Source: Tannerella forsythia
GTDB lineage: Bacteria; Bacteroidota; Bacteroidia; Bacteroidales; Tannerellaceae
Direction: 5' to 3'
Assembly: GCF_003860135.1 (NCBI RefSeq)
Contig: NZ_RQYN01000004.1
Span: forward strand, 54,877-118,876
Length of the DNA: 64,000 bases
Shown here: positions 26,977 through 36,172 of the stretch, one piece after another
How the letters are laid out: every line of letters starts with the position of its first letter
Numbering within the stretch: the first letter of the stretch is position 1
The notes under the pieces: model-generated
What the model was told of the DNA's origin: nothing
What the model saw: the letters and a program-made list of their open reading frames with translations, nothing else
Database searches by the model: none
Program-made: the position numbers and the translations under genes

Positions 26977-27656
26977 CAGACGCTATACAAATCTTATTAG
27001 TCGACGATGATGTAAAAAACTCCATGCTTCTGAAAAAATTTCTGGAAGTCGAGGGGTATCGTGTGACATACGCGAACAACGGCGGCGTCGGTTGGGAATT
27101 GTTTCAAACCGTTCATCCCGATTTAATCTTGCTGGATGTCAATATGCCGGAGATGAATGGCTTTGAACTGGCCCGCAAAATTCGGGAGATTGATCGGACG
27201 GTACTGATTTTCTTCCTGACAGACCGCACAGAGAAGAGCGACAGGCTGAAAGGGTTTAATCTCAAAGGAAACGATTACATTCCCAAGCCTTTCTATCCCG
27301 AAGAGCTTATCGCAAAAATCAAAGAACGTTTCGAGCATAGAACGGTGGTAGTTCAGCGGCAATTCGTCATAGGAAAAACGTCGTTCGACAGCAATCGTTG
27401 TGCGGTCTCGTATCATGGAGTCTCACACGTTTTAACCGCCAGACAGACCGACCTCCTTCTCCTGTTAGCGCAAAATATGGGAACAATCGTTGAACGTGAA
27501 CATATTCTCAAAACCATCTGGGGAGATGTCAGCCATGCGAATTCATTGGCTCTGAATGTTCAGATCACCTATCTGAGAAGAATACTTGAAGACGATCGAA
27601 GTATTTCGATCATCTCTCTGAAGAAAAAGGGATATATCCTTCAGGTCGCCATATAA
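26973..27656 (+). CDS. OmpR-family response regulator
   Basis: 227 residues. The receiver domain has the acidic triad DDD at 11-13, phospho-acceptor D55 in LILLDVNMPEMNG and K105 in YIPKPF. The C-terminal winged helix (about 130-225) shows LTARQTDLLLLLAQN and the GYILQV terminal strand. It is translationally coupled to the kinase. Likely targets are the divergent GLPGLI/receptor genes, by position only. Confidence 0.95.
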   Translation: MTDAIQILLVDDDVKNSMLLKKFLEVEGYRVTYANNGGVGWELFQTVHPDLILLDVNMPEMNGFELARKIREIDRTVLIFFLTDRTEKSDRLKGFNLKGNDYIPKPFYPEELIAKIKERFEHRTVVVQRQFVIGKTSFDSNRCAVSYHGVSHVLTARQTDLLLLLAQNMGTIVEREHILKTIWGDVSHANSLALNVQITYLRRILEDDRSISIISLKKKGYILQVAI

Positions 27657-28052
27657 AGAATCAACTTGTTGTGTAATCGACGATGTTTTTTACTCGGGCT
27701 TTGCATCGAAAACAGACACGGCCGAATGAAAAGCCGACAAGGTTGTCCCGAAATCGCCCGAGCGAGCGCTTCAAGAAGCTCAAACGTGCGTCGAAAACAG
27801 ACGTCATCGCACCGAAATCGGACGACGTTGCACCGAAATCAGACGATTTTGCCCCCTAATCAGAGAAGCATCTCTGAAAAAAGTACAAGCTTGCAGTAAA
27901 AAACGACAAAACGTCAGGAAAACCCTGCGGACGGTTGGTTGTTGATTGGTTCAATCAAACGTCCGAAGGTTCCTTTTCTTTTCGTCTTTTATTTGCCGAT
28001 AGCCATTTACAATTCATGACCAACATTCGTCGGAAAAAGAGCAACCCGATGT
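27657..28052. other. Convergent intergenic region holding array C
   Basis: 396 bp between the stops of the response regulator and the porin. Almost all is array C (27706-27937); the last 115 bp show nothing I recognise. No classic terminator is visible for either gene. Confidence 0.65.
27706..27937. repeat. Array C: eleven degenerate 21-bp tandem units
   Basis: Units start at 27706, 27727, 27748, 27769 (22 bp), 27791, 27812, 27833, 27854, 27875, 27896 and 27917. Conserved positions are a CCGAAATC-like opening and a GAC near unit position 10, often followed by GTTGC. CCGAAATCGG forms a small dyad. The units at 27812 and 27833 are the most alike; the ends decay. The phase survives, apart from one added base, through heavy substitution. 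Confidence 0.8.
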
Positions 28053-29198
28053 TCAGAACTTCACCTGAAAACGCGTCTCGATAAGGCTCAGGTTGGTATC
28101 GTCATAGCCGGCTCTGTCGGTTGCTTTGGTCAGCGAACCTCTGACACGCCAGATCATGTATTTGTTCGGATAATAGTTGAAGGTGAGCGACCAGTCGTTC
28201 ACCCGTCCGCCGAGAATATTCGCTTTATGATCGGACAAGTCGGTGTAGTTGTATCCTAATACAACCTCCATCGAACCCGGATCAGGCGTGCCGATACCGC
28301 TGTCTCCATCCGAGTAAGCGTAGCTTTTGCCTTTTACAAGGCCTCTTAAAAGAGCATACGCGCCGCTTGCCTGATAACGGGGTAATCCCTTTTCACGGTT
28401 GACTGTCACGAAATAATACTGCGATTCGATAGCCAGACGACCGATAGCCGCCGTTACTTCGGGCGTAAACTTATAAAGCATCTTCGCCTCGGTGATGTCG
28501 GCCTGCTGGGCTGCCACACGTGCGATACGGGTTGGAAACTCCGACTTCAAGGCATACGAGCGATGATTGTCTTCGGGTTTGGAACTGTATCTCGGCGATT
28601 CGAAAGCGCCTGAGATACCTACATGAACGATCTTGCCCGGCTCACGCAGGGGACGGTAGACCAGTCGGCTCATCATACCGTATCCTTCGTTCCCCAGCTT
28701 GTCGGTCGTCTGTTTAATCGCTTCGTTTTCGGCAAAGAGACTCAATGTCCCGAATAACGGCCCCTTGCTGTGTAGAAACATCAGGCCGACCAGACGAGAG
28801 TTGAAAAAGGCTTGGTTGCTGGCCGGCTCCTCCATGGTAATCTTGAATGAAGAACTTGTTGCGCTCTGCAACCCGAACTGATGCACGAAGTATCCTCCGC
28901 GAAGCAGATTCTCCTTATTGAAGATATATTCCACATAGATATCTTTCAGCGAGACTTTCGCATAAGCGAATCCCACATCGACCTTACTCTTCCATTGGCC
29001 GTACTGCGCTCCAAACCCGATGCGTACATCGGGGATGGCAACTCCGTCATTGAATTTATCGTTGTAATGATCGGCATGGAACGCTCCCGCATCCATCAGG
29101 ATACGTCCCGAAGGTTTCACCGTTAATTTCTCTTCGTCTTGACTGTAGGCCGTCCCAATCAACATCAGGCTGAGAAGTATGAGAATAAATTGTTTCAT
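28053..29198 (-). CDS. Phosphate-selective porin-like outer-membrane channel (OprP/OprO family)
   Basis: 381 residues with a signal peptide (ILILLSLMLIGTAYSQ). The chain is a series of amphipathic beta strands ending in SLIETRFQVKF, an outer-membrane C-terminus with terminal Phe. The family signatures of phosphate-selective porins O/P are recognisable (RGGYFVHQFGLQS, ASNQAFFNSRLVG). It lies 15 bp after a class A acid phosphatase, which suggests a phosphate-scavenging pair. I start at the ATG at 29198; the frame opens slightly earlier at a TTG. Confidence 0.88.
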   Translation of the reverse strand: MKQFILILLSLMLIGTAYSQDEEKLTVKPSGRILMDAGAFHADHYNDKFNDGVAIPDVRIGFGAQYGQWKSKVDVGFAYAKVSLKDIYVEYIFNKENLLRGGYFVHQFGLQSATSSSFKITMEEPASNQAFFNSRLVGLMFLHSKGPLFGTLSLFAENEAIKQTTDKLGNEGYGMMSRLVYRPLREPGKIVHVGISGAFESPRYSSKPEDNHRSYALKSEFPTRIARVAAQQADITEAKMLYKFTPEVTAAIGRLAIESQYYFVTVNREKGLPRYQASGAYALLRGLVKGKSYAYSDGDSGIGTPDPGSMEVVLGYNYTDLSDHKANILGGRVNDWSLTFNYYPNKYMIWRVRGSLTKATDRAGYDDTNLSLIETRFQVKF

Positions 29199-29213
29199 TA
29201 CGCTCAACTATTT

Positions 29214-29993
29214 TCAGTTTACGTTTATCTCGCTTTTCTTCACTTTGCCTTCTTTGACGAGTGCGGCAAACTCTTTCTTGGCCTTGCCGAGCTGCACCAT
29301 AAAGTTCTCGTTGGCATGCAAACGGGCAACAACAGCGCTGGCCACCAGACGTGCGGCATCGACATCGCTCTGGAAATGATATCCACAGATGACACGGCTC
29401 TGCCCCATCTCATATCCTCTTTTAAGGATTTCGTTCTGACGGTCGACATTGATCTCAGCCAGTACGAGCGCCGTAGCCCAACCGATGGCGGTATGTCCCG
29501 AGGGATATGATCCGTTGGTCGAAAGTTCCTGCTGTTGCTGAGGGTTGCACGTGTCTTCGTGATAAAAAGCAAACGGACGCACGCGCATGTAATGTTTCTT
29601 GGCTCCGCGTGTAGCGAGATCTCCCGCATCTTCGCGCATGTTCAACACCAACTTATGGATTTCGGGAGTAGTCTCTTTCGAGATACGGACTCCGAAAGCT
29701 TCTGAAAAAGCTTGCGGCACTCCATCCCCGTCTACGTTGGCATCCGAAAAAGCCTGCTCGCCGCGTGGGGTGTTTCTCTGCATCTTTCCCCACTGGTATT
29801 GAGCCTGATCATGAAGAAAGAGAATGCTGCCCGGTTGCGGAGGAGGAGCCAGAAGGTCGAGGCTGCTTGCTACGTCTTCGATCTGTAGGAAGTAAAGCGT
29901 AGGATTCGTCCGCACGTCTTTAATCTTTTCCTGTCCGAATACAGCGACTGAAATAATACTCAGTACAACTGCAATAAAACTTTTCTTTTTCAT
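29214..29993 (-). CDS. Class A non-specific acid phosphatase (PAP2 superfamily)
   Basis: 259 residues with a signal peptide ([15 protein letters not shown]), so periplasmic. All three PAP2 motifs are intact: K132-x6-R139-P140, PSGH (164-167) and S199-R200-x5-H206-x3-D210. It strips phosphate from a broad range of organic monoesters. The downstream porin (15-bp gap) would let phosphate or small phosphoesters cross the outer membrane. A -7 box TATGTTTG lies at 30042-30035. No Pho-box-like direct repeats are obvious. Confidence 0.94.
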   Translation of the reverse strand: MKKKSFIAVVLSIISVAVFGQEKIKDVRTNPTLYFLQIEDVASSLDLLAPPPQPGSILFLHDQAQYQWGKMQRNTPRGEQAFSDANVDGDGVPQAFSEAFGVRISKETTPEIHKLVLNMREDAGDLATRGAKKHYMRVRPFAFYHEDTCNPQQQQELSTNGSYPSGHTAIGWATALVLAEINVDRQNEILKRGYEMGQSRVICGYHFQSDVDAARLVASAVVARLHANENFMVQLGKAKKEFAALVKEGKVKKSEINVN

Positions 29994-30034
29994 AACTATA
30001 AATCTTTAATAGGATATATAAAATCGTTTAACTG

Positions 30035-30042
30035 CAAACATA
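30035..30042 (-). promoter_or_regulatory. -7 box of the phosphatase-porin operon
   Basis: TATGTTTG on the minus strand, a full consensus match, about 40 nt before the ATG at 29993. Confidence 0.6.
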
Positions 30043-30145
30043 AACAATTTAGCGCTGAAAACAAAAAAACGGTATCCGGAAAATCTCGCGTGTCAATTCA
30101 ATTAGCGAATACAGCTATTATATGAAATAAGCAAGTATTAGCTTT

Positions 30146-30190
30146 TTCGGACAAAGGAAGAGAAAAAAGTTCTCTATCCTTTGTTCCGAA
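30146..30190. other. Long imperfect hairpin next to the IS30 remnant
   Basis: TTCGGACAAAGGA pairs with TCCTTTGTTCCGAA (one bulge) and an inner AGAGAA/TTCTCT stem closes a 5-nt loop, giving a stem of about 19 bp. No U-tract follows. Some IS30-family elements favour palindromic targets, so this could be an old insertion target or end. Confidence 0.5.
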
Positions 30191-30272
30191 GGCATAAAAT
30201 CTCCATCTTTTCTTTCATTCAAAAAACATTATGAGATATTTAGCTTGAAAGCAAAGGTGCACAATTTCTACC

Positions 30273-30804
30273 ATGTATAAGCAGGGTTGTACTCAGAAAA
30301 TGATTTCAGAGAGCATCGGTAATGATGAATCGGTAATGAGCCATAAGCTTAAACAAAACCGTAACGAGAAAGAGAAGTACACGTTTTCTTACGCTTGAGG
30401 ATATGGCCGAGATCCGTAAGAAGCGCACTCGACAGCCCAAGAATCGTGTCGGAGTAGAGCAAAGTCCTCTTGTTGTGAGTCTCTATCGACACTTTGGAGA
30501 TTGGAAGATGAACACCATCGTCGGGAAAAACGGCAAAGGAGCTATCCTGACCTTTATGGAAAGAACCATAGCTTTTTGCATAGCGCAAAAACTGCCCAAA
30601 GGGGAAAAAGGATTGATTGAGAACACAAACAAACTGATCAAGCTGTACATCCCTAAAAAATCAAATCTCAATAAATTTAGCAACAATATAATCAAACAGA
30701 TACAATACAAAATCAACGAAAGACCGAGATACAAACTCAAATTCTATTCCCCAAAAGAAATCTTTTTCTTAAATTTGAACCAAAAAGTCGCGTTCAATAG
30801 TTGA
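30273..30804 (+). pseudogene. IS30-family transposase remnant with frameshift and internal deletions
   Basis: The first 40 codons (30273-30392) encode a helix-turn-helix of IS30 type (KMISESIGNDESVMSHKLKQN) and end at a TGA after KYTFSYA. The next segment, MAEIRKKRTRQPKN (from 30403), lies in another frame. GVEQSPLVV follows directly, although intact IS30 proteins have over 100 residues between these parts. The DDE region HFGDWKMNTIVGKNGKGAI then runs to LPKGEK and jumps to GLIENTNKLIKLYIPKK, losing the segment with the second catalytic Asp. The C-terminus (INERPRYKLKFYSPKE) is normal. It is therefore inactive. Confidence 0.85.
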
Positions 30805-30854
30805 AACTACACTTGTTCGTAAACAAAATACGCATAAACAACAATAAATAATCG

Positions 30855-31289
30855 ATGTCCACGATAGAGAAAGCGATAGAAATAGCGGTCGCAGCACACA
30901 AAGGTCAAAAAGACAAATCCGGAGCAGAGTATATTTTACACCCGTTGCGTGTTATGGAACGGGGGAAAAGTGAAATTGAGAAGATTTGCGGAGTGTTGCA
31001 CGATGTAGTAGAAGACAGCGAATGGACATTTGAAATGCTTAAAAACGAAGGTTTTTCAGATGAGGTGATTGCTGTATTACGATGTGTCACCAAAGAATCG
31101 GAAAAAGAAGATTACGACGTTTTTATCAATCGAATCGCTCAAAATCCGATAGCCGTTGAAGTTAAAATAAATGATTTGCTTGATAATATGGACATCACTC
31201 GCTTAAAAGAACTTAACGAACAAGATGTAAAACGATTGAATAAGTACTTGAAAGCATTTTGGAAGTTGCAAAAACCAAAAAACAAGTAA
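30855..31289 (+). CDS. Small HD-domain hydrolase, (p)ppGpp-hydrolase-like
   Basis: 144 residues. The RelA/SpoT-type HD motif is visible: AHKGQKDKSGAEYILHPLRV (residues 14-33), LHDVVEDSEWT (about 48-58) and the downstream Asp in NDLLDNMDITRL (about 107-118). This is the arrangement of small stand-alone hydrolases of guanosine tetraphosphate; related nucleotides are possible. There is no synthetase domain and no toxin partner beside it. It is AT-rich, flanked by the IS30 remnant, and may be acquired. Confidence 0.8.
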   Translation: MSTIEKAIEIAVAAHKGQKDKSGAEYILHPLRVMERGKSEIEKICGVLHDVVEDSEWTFEMLKNEGFSDEVIAVLRCVTKESEKEDYDVFINRIAQNPIAVEVKINDLLDNMDITRLKELNEQDVKRLNKYLKAFWKLQKPKNK

Positions 31290-31410
31290 CAACATAACCT
31301 TTTTATTAAGCACATTAGCGACTGCCAAAGTCACTTTGCCGTCATAGAGTGTTACAGCAGCGACTTTAGCATACGTGTCATTAATGCTTTCGAGATTTCT
31401 TTATCTTCCT

Positions 31411-31731
31411 TCAGTTGTCTTTTTTCAAAGGAACTTCCTCAATCGGAGTGGCTTCTTTCCCGATCTTCTTAAATGCCTCGATCAGTTTTTCGGGATTTGT
31501 CTTTTGGGGATGATAAGTCACTGTTACATTCTGATTTTCGGAGTCGATTTTCAGGTTTTTCACGCCTTTCTCGTAAGCGATATTCTTTTTAATGTTTTTG
31601 ACGCAGTTATCGCACATGATTTCTACGGCAAACGTCGTCTGCGCTTCCTTTTTCTTCGCCTCTTTCTGTGCTACCGCATCAATACCGACCAACAGCATCA
31701 AACAGCACATCATCCATTGAATTGTTTTCAT
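31411..31731 (-). CDS. Exported heavy-metal-associated (HMA) domain protein
   Basis: 106 residues: signal peptide (MMCCLMLLVGIDAVAQ), a lysine-rich linker, then one HMA fold with the metal motif C40-x2-C43 in VEIMCDNCVKNI. It would bind Cu(I), Zn or a similar ion in the periplasm. The frame is open to 31890, but that part overlaps the receptor gene, so I start at MKTIQW (31731), 31 bp after the receptor stop. The two genes look like one metal-handling operon. Confidence 0.88.
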   Translation of the reverse strand: MKTIQWMMCCLMLLVGIDAVAQKEAKKKEAQTTFAVEIMCDNCVKNIKKNIAYEKGVKNLKIDSENQNVTVTYHPQKTNPEKLIEAFKKIGKEATPIEEVPLKKDN

Positions 31732-31762
31732 TTTCCTTCTCTTTATTATGGTTAATACTTGA

Positions 31763-33976
31763 TTATAAATTCCACCGCAGACCACCGTAGACTTTCCGCC
31801 CATGCACAGGCCCCCAGACCATGGTCGCATCGAAATCGTCTCCCCACGGATCGGATGAGGCAACGATCGGGTGCGGTTGCGTGAAGTCAAACAGATTCTC
31901 TACTCCCACATATAACGATAACTTCTTAAATCGCTTCGTAATCTGCGCACCGACAAGCGTATAAGCATCGAACGTCGCTTTCCACAACGGGTTTTTCGCA
32001 TCCGGCGTCGGTAGGGTGCCGGGTCCGTTGAATTGCGCCGTCGCATCGAACTGCCACTGGTAAACGGGCGTCCGGTATCCTGCCGTAATCAGTCCTTTAT
32101 ATCGGCTCGTCAACGGCTTTTCCATCAATTGACCGTTATACGTTGTGCGGGCGTCCGTCCATCGCCATGCGCCACGCACATCGAGGCTCTCAAAAAACAC
32201 GTAGCTCGCTTCCAATTGGATGTTACGCGCATAGGCACGTCCGTCAAGATTATAAAAACGAACGGCATGCGCGTCCGTCATGACATCGGTGACGACCTGC
32301 TGCCCGAAATCCGTCTGATAGTACTCGGCCGAGAGCACCAGCTCCTTTCCCGCCAGCGGGATGTATCCCGTGATACTCGCCCCCCAATTCAAGGCAGACT
32401 CCATCTTTAAATCGGGTGCAACGGACAGCTTCCTCACGCGGTTCGATGCGAAAAGAAAGTTGTTCTCGACAAACACATTCGCCGATCGGTATCCTTTTCC
32501 GACCGAGGCACGCAGATGAAGTTGTTCGATAGGATTATACCGCAGATGCAACCGCGGAGTGACAAAGAAGCCGTATTCGTTATGATAATCGCCGCGAAGA
32601 CCTGCCATGACCGTCAGGTCACGCAACGGCATCCATGTATATTCCGCAAAAGCGCCGGTAACCCATTCGGTGCGCAGAGGAAGAAATGCCGCGTGAGACG
32701 CCAAATACTCCGACTGTTGCTCGGTTCGATCCATATTCATGCTAAGCCCCGTGCTGATTTTGTTCTTTATATCGATATCGGTATCGAAAAGCAGATTGGC
32801 ATATACGTTCTGCTGTTTCAAATCATATCCGATAAGTCCGTACTCCGAATTCTGACGATGGAACGACCCGGAAAGAATCAGCGCGATACTGCGGTTCATG
32901 TCGGCATCAAGCACATAGCCGTTCTTGGTGAATACCTCGCCACGAAGCGTACGAATATCAATTTCATATAGTGGCTTTTCGGGCGATGTTTCTTTCCCAT
33001 GTGCAGTCTGTCCGTTTTCACGTGCCTCGTGCACCACCTTGATTCCTACCTGTGAGATAAAATTTTTGCGCGTGTAATACCAGCGATTGAAGAAATTAAA
33101 CTGTTCGAGCAGTGGAAGGTCGAGAAAACCGTCTCCATTCGCGTCATGCACCCGCTTATCTCGCGAGTAATGAGCAAACAGCCCCGTCGACAGGTGCTTC
33201 GACAATCGCACTGCCCCATCGAAGTTGCCTTCCATCCGTCCCGCGTCGGACGCGAACAAATTCACCGTCAGCGGACTTGCCGTAATCGGTTTCTTGTATT
33301 CGATATTGATCTGTCCCGTAACGGATTCGTAACCATTACGCACCGACGCGCTCCCCTTCGATACCTGAATGCTTTCCATCCATGGCCCCGGAACATAATC
33401 GAGTCCAAAGAGCGAAGCCGCCCCCCGAAAGCTCGGCACATTCTCGGTCAGCATCTGCACATACGTACCGGGCAAACCCAGAAGACGAATCTGTTTCGCT
33501 CCCGTAGCCGCATCCGAATACGACACATCGACCGAAGCATTCGTTTCAAAACTTTCCGAGAGGTTACAACATGCTGCACGCGTTAATTCATCAGCATTGA
33601 TCCGCTCGGTCTGCAAGGTGGCAAAGCGCGGCTTCAAGGTTGAGGCTGTACGTCCCGTCACAACCACCTCATCGACTTGCCGACTCGCTTCCCTCAGTAC
33701 GACCGATAGTGTAGGGTTATTTGTTCTGACAGCAATCGTATCCGACTCGAAGCCCATATATACAATAACAAGCGTATCAGGCGATACATAGCTCTGCAAC
33801 GTGAATGCCCCATCGACATCGGTAGTGGCTACCGTACGCGACTGCAACAGGTGCAACGTCGCACCCGCCGCTTTATCTCCTCCCTCAAAAAACACCGTAC
33901 CTTTCACGGTAAATTGGGCATAGGTTCCAGTAGCCGCGACCAACGCGCATAACACACATATATATCTAAAAATCAT
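31763..33976 (-). CDS. TonB-dependent receptor of a metal-handling operon
   Basis: 737 residues. Signal peptide (ICVLCALVAATGTYAQ), a CarboxypepD-regulatory-like domain (about 20-95), plug (about 100-240, with VDEVVVTGR and SVTGQINIEYKKP) and a 22-strand-type barrel ending in GRKVYGGLRWNL. Size and plug fit siderophore/metal receptors rather than the 1000-residue SusC type. The HMA protein directly downstream points to copper or another soft metal. CC at about 135-136 (RAACCNLSESF) in the plug is a possible ligand site. Confidence 0.9.
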   Translation of the reverse strand: MIFRYICVLCALVAATGTYAQFTVKGTVFFEGGDKAAGATLHLLQSRTVATTDVDGAFTLQSYVSPDTLVIVYMGFESDTIAVRTNNPTLSVVLREASRQVDEVVVTGRTASTLKPRFATLQTERINADELTRAACCNLSESFETNASVDVSYSDAATGAKQIRLLGLPGTYVQMLTENVPSFRGAASLFGLDYVPGPWMESIQVSKGSASVRNGYESVTGQINIEYKKPITASPLTVNLFASDAGRMEGNFDGAVRLSKHLSTGLFAHYSRDKRVHDANGDGFLDLPLLEQFNFFNRWYYTRKNFISQVGIKVVHEARENGQTAHGKETSPEKPLYEIDIRTLRGEVFTKNGYVLDADMNRSIALILSGSFHRQNSEYGLIGYDLKQQNVYANLLFDTDIDIKNKISTGLSMNMDRTEQQSEYLASHAAFLPLRTEWVTGAFAEYTWMPLRDLTVMAGLRGDYHNEYGFFVTPRLHLRYNPIEQLHLRASVGKGYRSANVFVENNFLFASNRVRKLSVAPDLKMESALNWGASITGYIPLAGKELVLSAEYYQTDFGQQVVTDVMTDAHAVRFYNLDGRAYARNIQLEASYVFFESLDVRGAWRWTDARTTYNGQLMEKPLTSRYKGLITAGYRTPVYQWQFDATAQFNGPGTLPTPDAKNPLWKATFDAYTLVGAQITKRFKKLSLYVGVENLFDFTQPHPIVASSDPWGDDFDATMVWGPVHGRKVYGGLRWNL

Positions 33977-34069
33977 ATCTTTTTATTATTTCAATACTGT
34001 TTGTTCCGTTTGTTCTTTTGCAAAGAAAGATTTTTTTTACCGGAAAATCAGGTATTAAATATTTTTTTG

Positions 34070-34077
34070 TACTTTTG
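34070..34077 (+). promoter_or_regulatory. -7 box of the acyl-CoA synthetase-sbcD operon
   Basis: TACTTTTG, full consensus, 34 nt before the ATG at 34112. Confidence 0.6.
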
Positions 34078-34111
34078 CACGACTTATAACCCATAAAAAT
34101 AGAGAATAGAC

Positions 34112-36172
34112 ATGATTACACAGCAATTGATAAACCCACAGTCTATCGCCGTTGTGGGCGGTTCAAACAACATCAACAAGCCGGGGGGGCAAATGGTAAA
34201 GAACATCCTGACGGGAGGATTCGCCGGGAAGCTCCACATTGTCAATCCCAAAGAGACCAAAATTCAAGGCATCAAAGTGACTCCTTCTGTTCATGACCTT
34301 CCGCAAGTAGATATGGGGGTATTGGCTGTTGCTTCATCACATTGTAAAGAAGCAGTCGATGTATTGGTACATCAGAAAGGAGCCAAAGCCATTATCATCA
34401 TCTCTTCGGGTTTCAGCGAAGAGACCCCGGAGGGGGCTGTGATTGAAAAAGAAATACAACAAATCTGTTCACAGGCAGGTGTATCACTGATCGGCCCCAA
34501 CTGCATCGGGATGGCCAACCGTTATCATCACAGCGTATTCACGGCACCCGTTCCGGAATTTCATCCGAATGGAGCCGATTTGATTTCTGCTTCCGGCGGC
34601 GTCGCTTTGTTTATCATGGAATGTTCTATTCCGAAAGGCCTTCGGTTCAATTCGATCTGGTCGGTAGGAAATGCTTCTCAAATCGGCATTGAAGCGGTTT
34701 TGGAGTATATGGACGAAAATTTCAATCCGGAAGAAGATTCTAAGATCAAGTTATTATACATCGAAAATATCAAAGACCCCGACAAACTGCTGTATCACGC
34801 ATCGTCCCTGATACGTAAGGGATGCAAAATCGCCGCCATTAAGAGCGGCTGCTCGGAAAGCGGCATGAGAGCTGCCTCGTCGCACACGGGCGCCTTGGCA
34901 TCGAGCGATTCGGCGGTCGAGGCATTATTCCGCAAAGCCGGTATCGTACGCTGTTACAGCCGCGAAGAATTGGCAACCGTCGCTTGTGTTTTCACCTTGA
35001 AAGATCTTCATGGAAAGAATTTCGCCGTCGTCACCCATGCCGGTGGCCCGGCAGTGATTCTTACCGATGCCCTCTCGCGCGGAGGACTTGGTGTTCCGGC
35101 GTATCAAGGCAAAAAATCCGAAGAACTGAAGTCACGTTTGTTGCCCGGATCGTCCGTATCCAATCCGATCGATATTCTGGGGACAGGCACTCCAGCCGAC
35201 TTAGGACTGGCCATCGACTATGCGGATAAGCATTTCCCCGAAACGGATGCCATCGCTACCATCTTCGGAAGCACAGGACTGGGGAAAATCTCGGATGCGT
35301 TGGAAATGATTCGCCAGAAGTCGGAGACATGCAGTAAACCGGTGTTCCCGATTCTTCCGTCGATTGTCAATTCGTCCAGAGAGGTTGAAGACTTTATTCG
35401 TGCAGGAGGCGTTAACTTCTCCGACGAAGTAGCTTTGGCAAGCGCCGTATCGCGTGTAGTAAATACACCTAAACCGACGGCTGGACAAATCGAATTGCAA
35501 GGAGTCGATATCCCTCTGATCCGCCGTACGATCGACCGGATCGACGAGAACGGGTACCTGCAACCATCCGACATGCAAATCCTGTTGAAAGCGGCGGGAC
35601 TGGCCATGGTCGAAGAATGTGTTTCGACCAATGAAGAAGAAGTATTGGCCTTCGCACGTCAGACAGGTTTTCCGGTCGTTGCCAAAGTAGTCGGCCCCGT
35701 ACACAAAACCGATATCGGCGGAGTGGCGCTAAACATCAAAACCGAGGAACATCTGTCGTTGGAGTTCCGGCGCATGATGAAACTGCCGGGCGTTAAGGCT
35801 GTAATGATTCAGCCCATGCTGAAAGGAACGGAGCTGTTCATCGGCGCCAAGTACGAAGACCGGTTTGGACATATCGTATTGTGTGGTTTGGGAGGTATTT
35901 TTGTCGAAGTGCTCGGCGATGTGGCCTCAGGACTCGCACCGCTCGAGTACGAAGAAGCTTATTCAATGATCCGCTCGTTGAGAGCCTATAAGATCTTCAA
36001 AGGAACTCGCGGACAGAAAGGTGTAAACGAGCATCAATTTGCCGAATTTATCGTACGTCTCTCTACCTTGCTCCGTTTCGCGACCGAAATCAAGGAGCTT
36101 GACCTCAATCCGCTGCTGGCTACGGAGAAGGGTATCATCGCGGTGGATGCACGCATCCGAGTAGAGAAATGA
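34112..36172 (+). CDS. Acetate/acyl-CoA ligase (ADP-forming)
   Basis: 686 residues, single-chain type (alpha and beta parts fused). The CoA-binding Rossmann domain opens with PQSIAVVGGSNN. The phospho-histidine lies in SSHTGALASSD (about residues 257-267). The C-terminal ATP-grasp domain contains FPVVAKVVGPVHKTDIGG and ELDLNPLL. It makes ATP from acetyl- or other acyl-CoA during fermentation. The stop overlaps the sbcD ATG (ATGA), an odd coupling of energy metabolism with DNA repair. Confidence 0.93.
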   Translation: MITQQLINPQSIAVVGGSNNINKPGGQMVKNILTGGFAGKLHIVNPKETKIQGIKVTPSVHDLPQVDMGVLAVASSHCKEAVDVLVHQKGAKAIIIISSGFSEETPEGAVIEKEIQQICSQAGVSLIGPNCIGMANRYHHSVFTAPVPEFHPNGADLISASGGVALFIMECSIPKGLRFNSIWSVGNASQIGIEAVLEYMDENFNPEEDSKIKLLYIENIKDPDKLLYHASSLIRKGCKIAAIKSGCSESGMRAASSHTGALASSDSAVEALFRKAGIVRCYSREELATVACVFTLKDLHGKNFAVVTHAGGPAVILTDALSRGGLGVPAYQGKKSEELKSRLLPGSSVSNPIDILGTGTPADLGLAIDYADKHFPETDAIATIFGSTGLGKISDALEMIRQKSETCSKPVFPILPSIVNSSREVEDFIRAGGVNFSDEVALASAVSRVVNTPKPTAGQIELQGVDIPLIRRTIDRIDENGYLQPSDMQILLKAAGLAMVEECVSTNEEEVLAFARQTGFPVVAKVVGPVHKTDIGGVALNIKTEEHLSLEFRRMMKLPGVKAVMIQPMLKGTELFIGAKYEDRFGHIVLCGLGGIFVEVLGDVASGLAPLEYEEAYSMIRSLRAYKIFKGTRGQKGVNEHQFAEFIVRLSTLLRFATEIKELDLNPLLATEKGIIAVDARIRVEK

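Noticed and set aside
30855..31289. HD-domain gene as half of a toxin-antitoxin or anti-phage pair
   Set aside because: No partner gene of suitable size lies beside it; only an IS30 relic and a metal operon flank it.
31309..31400. Short minus-strand fragment encoding a sequence such as YAKVAAVTLYDGKVTLAV
   Set aside because: It looks protein-like and could be the relic of a lost gene after the HMA gene. It has no start codon, is under 35 codons, and I cannot name a family.
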